A stretch of 29,030 nt of DNA from RYN-417 sp043743105 (GTDB taxonomy: Bacteria > Patescibacteriota > Saccharimonadia > Saccharimonadales > JACDBH01). The stretch is from the NCBI GenBank assembly GCA_043743105.1, contig JAYTXD010000035.1, positions 1 through 29,030 of the forward strand. The letters are read 5' to 3'. The position numbers were made by a program, and so were the translations under genes. This document shows, in pieces, positions 15,183 through 22,311 of this stretch. The notes beneath the pieces are model-generated. The model had not been told where the DNA came from. It did not search any database and saw nothing but the letters and a program-made list of their open reading frames with translations. Each line of letters starts with the position of its first letter. Positions within the stretch are counted from its first letter, which is position 1.

Positions 15183-17114
15183 CTATTTTTCTTCTACATC
15201 TTCTTTGTCGTCGACAACTTCGCCCTCTACAGCTTCCTTGTTTTTCTTCTTTTTTGTATCTTTGTCTTCCGCTACTTCTTCGGCTGGTGCTTCTTCTTTT
15301 GCGGCCTGTTCGTACATCTTGGCACCGATCGGCATGATCTTATCTGACAGTTCTTTGGCAGCGGCTTCCAGTGTATCCTTGTCTGCAGCTTCGTCCGCAG
15401 TGACCTTTCTTGCCGATTCAATCGCTTCATCTAGAACCTTTACGTCTTCTTCAGAAATCTTTTCTTTATTATCAGACTTCATTTTTTCAGCCTGGTATAC
15501 TGCGCTATCCAATGTGTTCCTGGCATCAACACTTTCACGCTTCTTCTTGTCTTCTTCGGCATGCGCTTCGGCATCCTTTGCCATTTTTTCGACTTCATCT
15601 TTGCTGAGGCCGGAACTTCCTTGGATGGTAATGCTCTGCTCTTTGCCTGAACCTTTGTCCTTTGCAGTCACATTCAAAATGCCGTTGGCATCAAGATTAA
15701 AGGTCACTTCAATCTGTGGCACGCCGCGTGGTGCCGCTGGGATACCATCAAGCACAAAGCGTCCGAGGGACTTGTTGTCGGTCGCAAATTCGCGCTCACC
15801 CTGCAAAACATGAATTTCTACCTGGTTCTGATTATCGGCAGCTGTCGAAAATGTTTCTGATTTGGATGTAGGAATCGTAGTGTTGCGCTCAATCAGTTTG
15901 GTACTAACAGAACCCATGGTTTCGATACCAAGGCTCAATGGGGTGACATCAAGTAGCAGAACGTCTTTCACGTCACCCTGCAAGACACCGCCCTGGATTG
16001 CGGCACCAACAGCTACGACTTCATCTGGATTTACGCCCTTCATAGGGTCTTTGCCGAAGATTTTCTTGACCTGTTCCTGCACGGCTGGCATACGGGTCAT
16101 ACCACCGACCAACACAACTGCGTCAATGTCGCTCGCCTTCAGACCAGCGTCTTTCAAGGCTTTTTCACACGGGTCAGCGGTCTTACTAATCAGATCTCCG
16201 ACAAGGCTTTCTAGCTTTGCACGAGTCAGCTTGTGCTCAAAGTGCTTTGGACCATCAGCATCAGCAGTCAAAAACGGCAGGTTGACGTTGATTTCACTTG
16301 CAGTCGAAAGTTCTATCTTGGCCTTTTCGGCTTCATCACGGAGGCGTTGCATAGCGGGCTTGTCATCAGAGATATCTATGCCATGTTCTTTTTTGAATTC
16401 AGCAGCAAAGTAGTTAACAAGCACACGGTCAAAGTCGGCACCACCAAGGTGTGTATCGCCATTTGTGCTCTTTACTTCAAAGACTCCGTCGCCAAGTTCC
16501 AAGATTGAAACGTCGAAGGTGCCACCACCAAGGTCATAGACCGCAATCTTTTCGTCTTTCTTACTGTCTTTATCAAGGCCGTATGCAAGTGCTGCAGCTG
16601 TTGGTTCGTTGATGATACGCTTTACTTCAAGACCTGCGATTTTTCCTGCGTCCTTCGTAGCTTGGCGCTGTGAGTCGTCAAAGTATGCCGGTACGGTAAT
16701 GACCGCTTCAGTAACCGCTGCTCCCAAGAAGCTTTCGGCATCAGCCTTGAGCTTACTTAAAATCATGGCACTTACTTCTTCTGGGCTATATTCTTTATCA
16801 CCCATTTTTACTTTTACAGAGTTGCCACTCTTAATGATTTCGTAGCCCATTAATTTCAGGTCGCGCTGGACTTCTTTGTCGTTAAAGTTACGGCCGATAA
16901 GGCGCTTTACCTCATAAATGGTGTTTTTACTGTTTGTAACTTGTTGGCGGCGGGCTAACTGCCCTACCAAACGTTCACCGTTTTTGTTAACAGCTACAAC
17001 AGACGGCGTCGTGCGTGCGCCTTCTGAGTTGGTGATAATTTCAGCCTTACCAGACTGCATGACAGCCATTGCCGAGTTAGTTGTTCCGAGGTCGATTCCG
17101 ATGATTTTTCCCAT
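15183..17114 (-). CDS. dnaK: Chaperone DnaK (Hsp70)
   Basis: 643 residues. ATPase domain starts IIGIDLGTTNSAMAVM; phosphate-2 IAVYDLGGGTFDVSIL and the adenosine motif VVLVGGMTRMPAVQ are intact. The substrate-binding domain has LLLDVTPLSLGIETMG. The C-terminal lid ends in an acidic/lysine-rich tail ending DVEEK, in place of the plain EEVD-like tail. A strong SD (AAAGGAGA, 17121-17128) lies 7 nt before the ATG, after a leader of about 46 nt. grpE and hrcA lie upstream in the same direction; a separate CIRCE promoter drives dnaK. Confidence 0.98.
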   Translation of the reverse strand: MGKIIGIDLGTTNSAMAVMQSGKAEIITNSEGARTTPSVVAVNKNGERLVGQLARRQQVTNSKNTIYEVKRLIGRNFNDKEVQRDLKLMGYEIIKSGNSVKVKMGDKEYSPEEVSAMILSKLKADAESFLGAAVTEAVITVPAYFDDSQRQATKDAGKIAGLEVKRIINEPTAAALAYGLDKDSKKDEKIAVYDLGGGTFDVSILELGDGVFEVKSTNGDTHLGGADFDRVLVNYFAAEFKKEHGIDISDDKPAMQRLRDEAEKAKIELSTASEINVNLPFLTADADGPKHFEHKLTRAKLESLVGDLISKTADPCEKALKDAGLKASDIDAVVLVGGMTRMPAVQEQVKKIFGKDPMKGVNPDEVVAVGAAIQGGVLQGDVKDVLLLDVTPLSLGIETMGSVSTKLIERNTTIPTSKSETFSTAADNQNQVEIHVLQGEREFATDNKSLGRFVLDGIPAAPRGVPQIEVTFNLDANGILNVTAKDKGSGKEQSITIQGSSGLSKDEVEKMAKDAEAHAEEDKKKRESVDARNTLDSAVYQAEKMKSDNKEKISEEDVKVLDEAIESARKVTADEAADKDTLEAAAKELSDKIMPIGAKMYEQAAKEEAPAEEVAEDKDTKKKKNKEAVEGEVVDDKEDVEEK

Positions 17115-17130
17115 GATGTTTCTCCTTTTA

Positions 17131-17157
17131 TTAGCAGTACATGTATTAGAGTGCTAA
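17131..17157 (-). promoter_or_regulatory. Second, degenerate CIRCE in the dnaK leader
   Basis: Plus-strand TTAGCAGTA-N9-GAGTGCTAA: one perfect arm and one with two mismatches. It lies just downstream of the predicted dnaK transcription start, where a bound repressor would block elongation or initiation. It is also a potential stem in the mRNA leader. Confidence 0.7.
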
Positions 17158-17166
17158 TACAATTGT

Positions 17167-17205
17167 ATCATACTAAAATTGGCACTCCTATGTCAAGAGT
17201 GCCAA
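17167..17205 (-). promoter_or_regulatory. Main CIRCE operator and promoter of dnaK
   Basis: Plus-strand TTGGCACTC-N9-GAGTGCCAA at 17179-17205, a perfect 9-bp inverted repeat with a 9-base spacer. On the minus strand the spacer holds the -35 TTGACA (17191-17196). The -10 TATGAT is at 17167-17172 with an 18-nt spacer. Confidence 0.9.
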
Positions 17206-17223
17206 TTTATTATTTATTACCTG

Positions 17224-17712
17224 TTATTTTGTCGTAACTTTGACCATCGCATGGCGCAAAACTTCATCACCAAGGATATAGCCTGATTGCAGCTCTTCGC
17301 TCACCACTTCTTCGGTGCCTTCGCCTTCTTCCATCGCGACAGCTTCATGCATGCTTGGGTCAAAGGACTCACCGGTCGTTTTGATTCGTTGGACACCGAT
17401 TTTACTTAGTGCGTCTTCAAACTGCTTCACGACTCCCTGGATACCTTTGATATAATCGTTCTTCTCCAGGTCCTTTGGAACGTGCTTAATGGCGCGTTCA
17501 AAATTGTCTATGGTTGGCAATAATTCGCGTACGACTAAGGATTTATAATAGCCCCCCATTTTTGCGCGATCTTCTTCTGATCGCCTGCGCACATTCATGG
17601 CATCGGCACGCTCACGCTGCAATGCATCAGTTAAATCAGCAATTTGCTGCTCTAGTACCTGAACTTCTTCGCTTTTTTGATTACTTTTGTCGCTTTGCTG
17701 TTTTTTACTCAT
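17224..17712 (-). CDS. grpE: Nucleotide exchange factor GrpE
   Basis: 162 residues. A long N-terminal coiled coil (EEVQVLEQQIADLTDALQRE) is followed by the helical/beta-wing GrpE signature: LLPTIDNFERAIKHVP, then FDPSMHEAVAMEEGEG and the C-terminal GYILGDEVLRHAMVKV. It releases ADP from DnaK. It overlaps the 3' end of hrcA by 8 bases. A strong SD (AGGAGG, minus strand, 17719-17724) lies 6 nt before the ATG, so it is translated from the hrcA transcript. Confidence 0.95.
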   Translation of the reverse strand: MSKKQQSDKSNQKSEEVQVLEQQIADLTDALQRERADAMNVRRRSEEDRAKMGGYYKSLVVRELLPTIDNFERAIKHVPKDLEKNDYIKGIQGVVKQFEDALSKIGVQRIKTTGESFDPSMHEAVAMEEGEGTEEVVSEELQSGYILGDEVLRHAMVKVTTK

Positions 17713-18409
17713 ATAATGCCTCCTCTAATGATTTACCAGCATGACGAACAAGGTTCATGACATCGCGGTAGCTTTGGCGGGTCGGACCTAATATACCGAT
17801 GTAACTGCGATCACTATAAGGGCTTCTAAACTTGCTAATAATGAGTGTGCAGCCACTGTTGCGGCCTACTGGGTTCTCGCGGCCTATATAGACGCTGAGC
17901 GGGTCGTTGGGAGCGGCTTCGCGGAGCCATGGCTCAAGATTGTCCAGCAGCTGGGCAACTTCCTGAACTTGGCCAGGGTGCATAAATTCCGGCTGGCCAA
18001 ATAGATTAGATAGGCCGGACATATACAGTTGATCGCCTAGGGTCGCCAGTCCTAAGTTGCTTGTAAGGTTAACGAGTGTATCGACAGCATTTCGAATTGT
18101 GCGTTCAGGCAAACCACCATCTTGCACACGTGTCACCAATGCTTTTTCGGCACGACGTTCGTCCGGCAGCGCCACTTGGTCGGCGAGGCTATTGACGTAA
18201 AATCTATAACCTTTGTCGGTGGGCACACGACCAGCGCTGGTATGAGGCTGCTCTATAAGGCCGTGTCGCTCAAGTTCGGCCATTTCGGCGCGAATTGTTG
18301 CGCTACTCACCTTAAAAACTTTCGATAATAAGTTACTGCCAACAGGGCTGGCAACTTCGGCGTACTGCTCTACGATTGCGAGCAACAAACTTTTTTGGCG
18401 TTCGGTCAT
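17705..18409 (-). CDS. hrcA: Heat-inducible transcription repressor HrcA (short form)
   Basis: 234 residues, well below the usual 340 or so. The N-terminal winged helix is intact (LLLAIVEQYAEVASPVGSNL, VSSATIRAEMAELERHGLIE, HTSAGRVPTDKGYRFYV), and the C-terminal block (GCTLIISKFRSPYSDRSYIG, ILGPTRQSYRDVMNLVRHAG) is recognisable. The missing length is in the central GAF-like/insertion region. It binds CIRCE as a dimer and is stabilised by chaperones in characterised systems. It heads the hrcA-grpE operon and has a perfect CIRCE in its own promoter, so it is autoregulated. Confidence 0.93.
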   Translation of the reverse strand: MTERQKSLLLAIVEQYAEVASPVGSNLLSKVFKVSSATIRAEMAELERHGLIEQPHTSAGRVPTDKGYRFYVNSLADQVALPDERRAEKALVTRVQDGGLPERTIRNAVDTLVNLTSNLGLATLGDQLYMSGLSNLFGQPEFMHPGQVQEVAQLLDNLEPWLREAAPNDPLSVYIGRENPVGRNSGCTLIISKFRSPYSDRSYIGILGPTRQSYRDVMNLVRHAGKSLEEALYE

Positions 18410-18419
18410 TATGATGCTT

Positions 18420-18457
18420 ATTATAGGCTTTTAGCACTCGAGAATCAAGAGTGCTAA
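18420..18457 (-). promoter_or_regulatory. Canonical CIRCE operator and promoter of hrcA-grpE
   Basis: TTAGCACTC-N9-GAGTGCTAA at 18431-18457 is identical to the CIRCE consensus. On the minus strand the spacer holds the -35 TTGATT (18443-18448), followed by 17 nt and the -10 TATAAT (18420-18425). The ATG is 10 nt downstream of the -10, so the leader is about 3 nt. Confidence 0.95.
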
Positions 18458-18498
18458 TTGTAACCCCATGCAACAGGTTTCATGGGAACCTCTTGCTA

Positions 18499-18816
18499 TT
18501 AGTTCCCGAATTCGATGTAACCGTCACTGCCGGCAGCACTGTCACCCTTAACCACTGTTACATGTGCAGGGTTTGTAATGACCCCATTTTCTACCTCAAC
18601 AATTGTGCGCTGGCTATCGGCGGTCGATTGATAGACAGCGGTAGGGATAAATGCTGCCACTGCAAGAAGGCCCGTTAAAACAAACCCAACGATAACAAAC
18701 CGATTACGATGGACAACATCCTCGTAAAGTAGCTCAAAATTACCTGTTATAACTGCAGGGCGATCTACGTGAGCCTGAAACTTTTTGTTACGAGTAATTT
18801 TCGGGATGCGAACCAT
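18499..18816 (-). CDS. Small single-pass membrane protein of unknown function
   Basis: 105 residues from ATG 18814-18816. The frame extends five codons further to a GTG, but that lies in the -10 box. The N-terminus is basic (VRIPKITRNKKFQ) and cytoplasmic. A helix lies at about residues 39-61 (RFVIVGFVLTGLLAVAAFIP), then an external tail of short beta-like strands (RTIVEVENGVI, AHVTVVKG, GYIEFGN). No family recognised. It sits upstream of hrcA and downstream of a guanylate-kinase-like gene, each with its own promoter. Confidence 0.7.
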   Translation of the reverse strand: MVRIPKITRNKKFQAHVDRPAVITGNFELLYEDVVHRNRFVIVGFVLTGLLAVAAFIPTAVYQSTADSQRTIVEVENGVITNPAHVTVVKGDSAAGSDGYIEFGN

Positions 18817-18823
18817 AACCCTT

Positions 18824-18829
18824 ATTATC
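18824..18829 (-). promoter_or_regulatory. Extended -10 of the small membrane protein gene
   Basis: On the minus strand TGT-GATAAT, then exactly 7 nt to the ATG at 18816. No SD needed; leaderless start predicted. Confidence 0.6.
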
Positions 18830-18877
18830 ACACATTCTAAGCGTAAGGACTATCTATAGCCATTCATCACTCAAAAT

Positions 18878-19651
18878 TTACACATTTTGATTTGCGGGGG
18901 CTATAGCCGCAAGGAATAGCTGGACTTCAATCAGTAATTGTTCAGCGTGGTTGCGTCCCAACTGCTGCTTTTCGGGGTCTAGCTTACGGCCATTTGCAAT
19001 TTCATCAACTGCTTGAGCAGCTTCGTGAATCTCGTGGTTAATAACAAACTGAAAAAAGTCTTTGCTAAGAGCAAGTGAAATTTCTGAAACTGAACTTTCG
19101 AGACGGCGACGAACTTCTTCATCATCAATCTCGCCACGTTCGCGCAGGCGCTTCATCCACACATCAAATGCTGGTGGTAACAGAAAAATACTAAGTAAGT
19201 CCGGTTTATATGAACGGTAACTAATAGCGCCGTTAATCTCAATTTCTTTAAGAGCAATAGCACCATGGTCGTAAGCTTTACGTATTTCTTTAATATTAGC
19301 GCCGCTAACTTGCTGATTATGGACAAGACGCGCTTCTACGTATTCCCCGTTTCTAAGGCCCTTAAGTACTTCTTCCTCGGACTTAAACCAGTACACCTTG
19401 CCATTTTCTTCTAGCTTGCCGTTATCCATCCGCGGTGCACGCGTTGTATCAGACATAATCATTTGGTATCGCCCCGTCTGGACAAGTAAATTAATGAGCG
19501 TATTTCGACCAGCCGCAGTTGGTCCAACCAAGATAACCAAGGGCACCTGCGCAAACAGTTTTTTGCTAGCGTCGCTTTGCTTATAGTCTTTCAGTATTGC
19601 CTGAAACTCATCCAGGAGTCTGAGCAATGGTTTTTGTTTTATACTTTCCAT
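18878..19651 (-). CDS. Guanylate-kinase-like protein with an altered P-loop
   Basis: 257 residues, longer than classic Gmk (about 200). A helical N-terminal extension precedes GPTAAGRNT (43-51), a P-loop in which the usual Lys is Arg. The GMP-binding-like SDTTRAPR (67-74) and KVYWF are kept. The lid region QVSGANIKEIRKAY replaces the usual YYGT. The C-terminal IANGRKLDPEKQQ is shared with the next gene. Fold assignment is firm, but nucleotide kinase activity is doubtful given the P-loop change. A membrane-guanylate-kinase-like binding role or another nucleotide are alternatives. Confidence 0.75.
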   Translation of the reverse strand: MESIKQKPLLRLLDEFQAILKDYKQSDASKKLFAQVPLVILVGPTAAGRNTLINLLVQTGRYQMIMSDTTRAPRMDNGKLEENGKVYWFKSEEEVLKGLRNGEYVEARLVHNQQVSGANIKEIRKAYDHGAIALKEIEINGAISYRSYKPDLLSIFLLPPAFDVWMKRLRERGEIDDEEVRRRLESSVSEISLALSKDFFQFVINHEIHEAAQAVDEIANGRKLDPEKQQLGRNHAEQLLIEVQLFLAAIAPANQNV

Positions 19652-19657
19652 ATAATA

Positions 19658-19663
19658 CTTATA
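19658..19663 (-). promoter_or_regulatory. Extended -10 of the guanylate-kinase-like gene
   Basis: On the minus strand TGG-TATAAG, then 6 nt to the ATG at 19651, with no SD. Confidence 0.55.
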
Positions 19664-19745
19664 CCAGATTACCCCTTATAATGCCAGCGCTTTATCCCGA
19701 GCAGGCCATGCAACAAGCTCCAAATTTTTCATTAAAACTACAAAC

Positions 19746-20426
19746 TTATACTTCGATATTTGTCAGTAAGCCAATTGTTACTTCACGGGCATGTTCTTGT
19801 ACCGCAGGATTTGTAGTTCTGCCATTGGCAATCGCTTGAAAGTCTGCAATAGCGAGCAATAGATCATCGTTTACCATAAAATGATAAGTATTATCGCTGA
19901 GTGCTAGCTCCATAGATTCCTTGGCTTCAATAAATCGCTTTTTCGTCTCGCTGTCATGGTTTGCCTTAGACCGATTCATCCACTCTTTATAGCTTGGCGG
20001 TACAATATATACCGGTATAAAACTACGAAACCCTAGCCCTTTAAAAAGCTGCAATGCGCTTGCAAAGATGCCCATTGTACAAGGTCCTTCGAGTGGGTAT
20101 GCTAAAGCTTTTGTGCCATAAAACTCACCTGTTTGACTAATGACATATTGTACAAACTGTCCACTTTCTAACTCAGTAAACAACTCGTCATAGTCAGTTC
20201 TAAAGTTATAATCAACACCGTCTACTTCGCGCTTACGAGGCTCCCGTGTCACATCACTCACAACATAAGGTATTGAGCTACGCTCCATGATAGTTGTCTT
20301 ACCAGCCCCTGTCGCACCAACTGTAGCAATAAAATCAAGCTTGCTGAGCTGCTGCTTAACTTTGTCGCTGCAGGTATACCGCGCCTGCATTTCCCAGGCT
20401 TTGTGAATGAAAGTTTTTTTGTCCAT
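19746..20426 (-). CDS. Guanylate-kinase-like protein with an intact P-loop
   Basis: 226 residues. Canonical P-loop GATGAGKTT (37-45), GMP-site motif SDVTREPR (57-64), VDGVDYNF (68-75) and EFYGTKALAYP in the lid. The acidic residue of the usual LEWAEV segment seems replaced (FVQYVISQ). This is the better candidate for a working (d)GMP kinase of the two. The C-terminal LAIADFQAIANGRTTNPAVQ matches the end of the neighbour, so the pair arose by duplication and diverged. Gmk itself is essential for dGTP/GTP supply; no other gmk is visible in this window. A TGT-TATAAT box 12 nt before the ATG suggests a short leader. Confidence 0.78.
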   Translation of the reverse strand: MDKKTFIHKAWEMQARYTCSDKVKQQLSKLDFIATVGATGAGKTTIMERSSIPYVVSDVTREPRKREVDGVDYNFRTDYDELFTELESGQFVQYVISQTGEFYGTKALAYPLEGPCTMGIFASALQLFKGLGFRSFIPVYIVPPSYKEWMNRSKANHDSETKKRFIEAKESMELALSDNTYHFMVNDDLLLAIADFQAIANGRTTNPAVQEHAREVTIGLLTNIEV

Positions 20427-20438
20427 AAATATACAATA

Positions 20439-20444
20439 ATTATA
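20439..20444 (-). promoter_or_regulatory. Extended -10 of the second guanylate-kinase-like gene
   Basis: On the minus strand TGT-TATAAT, 12 nt before the ATG at 20426. Leader of about 5 nt expected. Confidence 0.5.
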
Positions 20445-20498
20445 ACAAATTGAATCTGTTTTTCATCATAAGTTAAATTTTAACAACAGCCTACTGAT

Positions 20499-22280
20499 CT
20501 AGTCGCGTTTTAGCATAACAGTAAAGGCGTCAGCAGGTATGTCTACCTTTCCAAATCGTTTCATCCGTTCCTTACCTTTTTTTTGCTTGGCAAGCACTTT
20601 TTTCTTACGCGAAACGTCCCCACCATAAAGACCAGTGGTCACGTCCTTTCGAAAAGCGCTAATATCTGCCCGTGCAATAAACCTTCCGCCGATTCCAGCT
20701 TGCAATGCAACTTGAAAGTTTTGACGAGGGATAACTTCTTTAAGCTTTTCAACTGTTTCACGACCAAGGCGATCAGCCTCTGTCTTATGTGCCATGACAC
20801 TCAACGCATCTACACGGTCACCGGCCACATAAAAGTCTACACGTACAAGATTTTCGGCGCGGTAATCATCAAGTTCATAGTTAAATGACCCATAACCACT
20901 AGTAATGCTTTTTAGCTGATCATAAAAATCGGTCAAAAGATTAGCGAGCGGAGCTTCAAAGCTTACAAGCGCAAGCTGGGCATCAACATAGCTAACGTTT
21001 TTTTGAAAACCACGGCTGTTTATAATAAGCTGGATAACAGCGCCAACATAGTCTTTTGGAGCAACAATTTCGCCCTTAATCCATGGCTCGAGGATTTCTG
21101 ATATGCGGGCCACGTCCGGCAGGTCTGCGGCGGATTTGATGATAATTTCTTCGCCGTTTAAAAGATGGATGTGATAATCGGTCGATGGATTGGTGATGAT
21201 TATATCAAGTGCGTATTCGCGCTCAAGTCTCTCTTTGACAATGTCCATATGAAGCAGCCCTAAAAAGCCTACACGAAACCCAAAGCCAAGTACTGGCGAA
21301 CTTTCGGGCTCGTAGACTAGTGCTGAGTCACTCAAACTGAGTTTTTCGATGGCATCTTTAAGCACATTATAGTTTTCGTTACTGTCCGGAAAAAGGCCCG
21401 CGTATACAAATGGCCGTACGTCTTTATAGCCCGGCAATGCTTGGGTGGCAGCGTTTTTTGATAATGTTACCGTATCGCCCACTTTAGCTTCACGGGTGCT
21501 CTTAAGGTTGGTTACTACATAGCCAATTTCTCCTGCTTTAAGTACCATCGATGGTGAGAGGTTGGGGTTAAGACTTCCAACTTCGAGCGCAAGGCCGTTT
21601 GAATCGGCCGAAATCATATGAATATGGTCGCTCTTAGAAATTTTTCCGTCAAAAACACGAACGTATAAAATAACACCGCGATAATCATCGTAATAGCTGT
21701 CAAAAATCAGCGCTCTTGTTGGCGCATCATCTTTTCCCTTAGGATTTGGGATTAGTTCTACGACCGATTTTAACACCGATTCTACTCCTATACCCGTCTT
21801 GGCACTAATAAGTAGTATGTCCTCTTTTTTGCATCCCAATAAGCTCATAACCTCAGCGCTTACACGCTCAACATCAGCCGCTGGAAGATCAATTTTGTTT
21901 ATGACAGGAATAATTGTAAGGTCGGCTGCCATGGCGAGGTACACGTTGGCGAGCGTTTGCGCCTGGATACCTTGGCTAGCATCAACAACCAATATTGCAC
22001 CTTCGCATGCTTCAAGACTGCGCGAGACTTCATAGCTAAAGTCAACATGTCCAGGAGTATCAATAAGGTTTAGCTCGTACTCTTTATACGTCATTCGTAC
22101 TGGGGCGAGCTTAATTGTGATACCCCGTTCGCGCTCAAGGTCCATCTTATCGAGAAGCTGAGCTTTCATATCACGTTTTAGGATTGTGCCTGTTATTTCA
22201 AGCAAACGATCAGCCAAAGTAGATTTACCGTGGTCGATATGCGCAATAATACAAAAGTTTCTAATATGTTCTTGATTCAT
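20499..22280 (-). CDS. lepA: Elongation factor 4 (LepA)
   Basis: 593 residues, full length. GTPase domain: NFCIIAHIDHGKSTLADRLL (G1), RGITIK (G2), LIDTPGHVDF (G3), NKIDLP (G4), SAKTG (G5). The LepA-specific C-terminal domain carries GYGSFNYELDDYR and GGDVSRKKKVLAKQKKGKERM. It acts on ribosomes, promoting back-translocation or helping initiation and assembly under stress. It is preceded by murJ (31 bases), but an extended -10 8 nt from the ATG suggests an independent leaderless transcript. Confidence 0.98.
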   Translation of the reverse strand: MNQEHIRNFCIIAHIDHGKSTLADRLLEITGTILKRDMKAQLLDKMDLERERGITIKLAPVRMTYKEYELNLIDTPGHVDFSYEVSRSLEACEGAILVVDASQGIQAQTLANVYLAMAADLTIIPVINKIDLPAADVERVSAEVMSLLGCKKEDILLISAKTGIGVESVLKSVVELIPNPKGKDDAPTRALIFDSYYDDYRGVILYVRVFDGKISKSDHIHMISADSNGLALEVGSLNPNLSPSMVLKAGEIGYVVTNLKSTREAKVGDTVTLSKNAATQALPGYKDVRPFVYAGLFPDSNENYNVLKDAIEKLSLSDSALVYEPESSPVLGFGFRVGFLGLLHMDIVKERLEREYALDIIITNPSTDYHIHLLNGEEIIIKSAADLPDVARISEILEPWIKGEIVAPKDYVGAVIQLIINSRGFQKNVSYVDAQLALVSFEAPLANLLTDFYDQLKSITSGYGSFNYELDDYRAENLVRVDFYVAGDRVDALSVMAHKTEADRLGRETVEKLKEVIPRQNFQVALQAGIGGRFIARADISAFRKDVTTGLYGGDVSRKKKVLAKQKKGKERMKRFGKVDIPADAFTVMLKRD

Positions 22281-22288
22281 TACTACTT

Positions 22289-22294
22289 ATTATA
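22289..22294 (-). promoter_or_regulatory. Extended -10 of lepA
   Basis: On the minus strand TGT-TATAAT, then 8 nt to the ATG. No SD. Confidence 0.6.
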
Positions 22295-22311
22295 ACAGAT
22301 TGTGACCCCTG

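Noticed and set aside
15205..16845. Long open frames antisense to dnaK (up to 202 codons)
   Set aside because: Serine-rich shadow frames caused by codon bias of dnaK on the other strand; no start signals.
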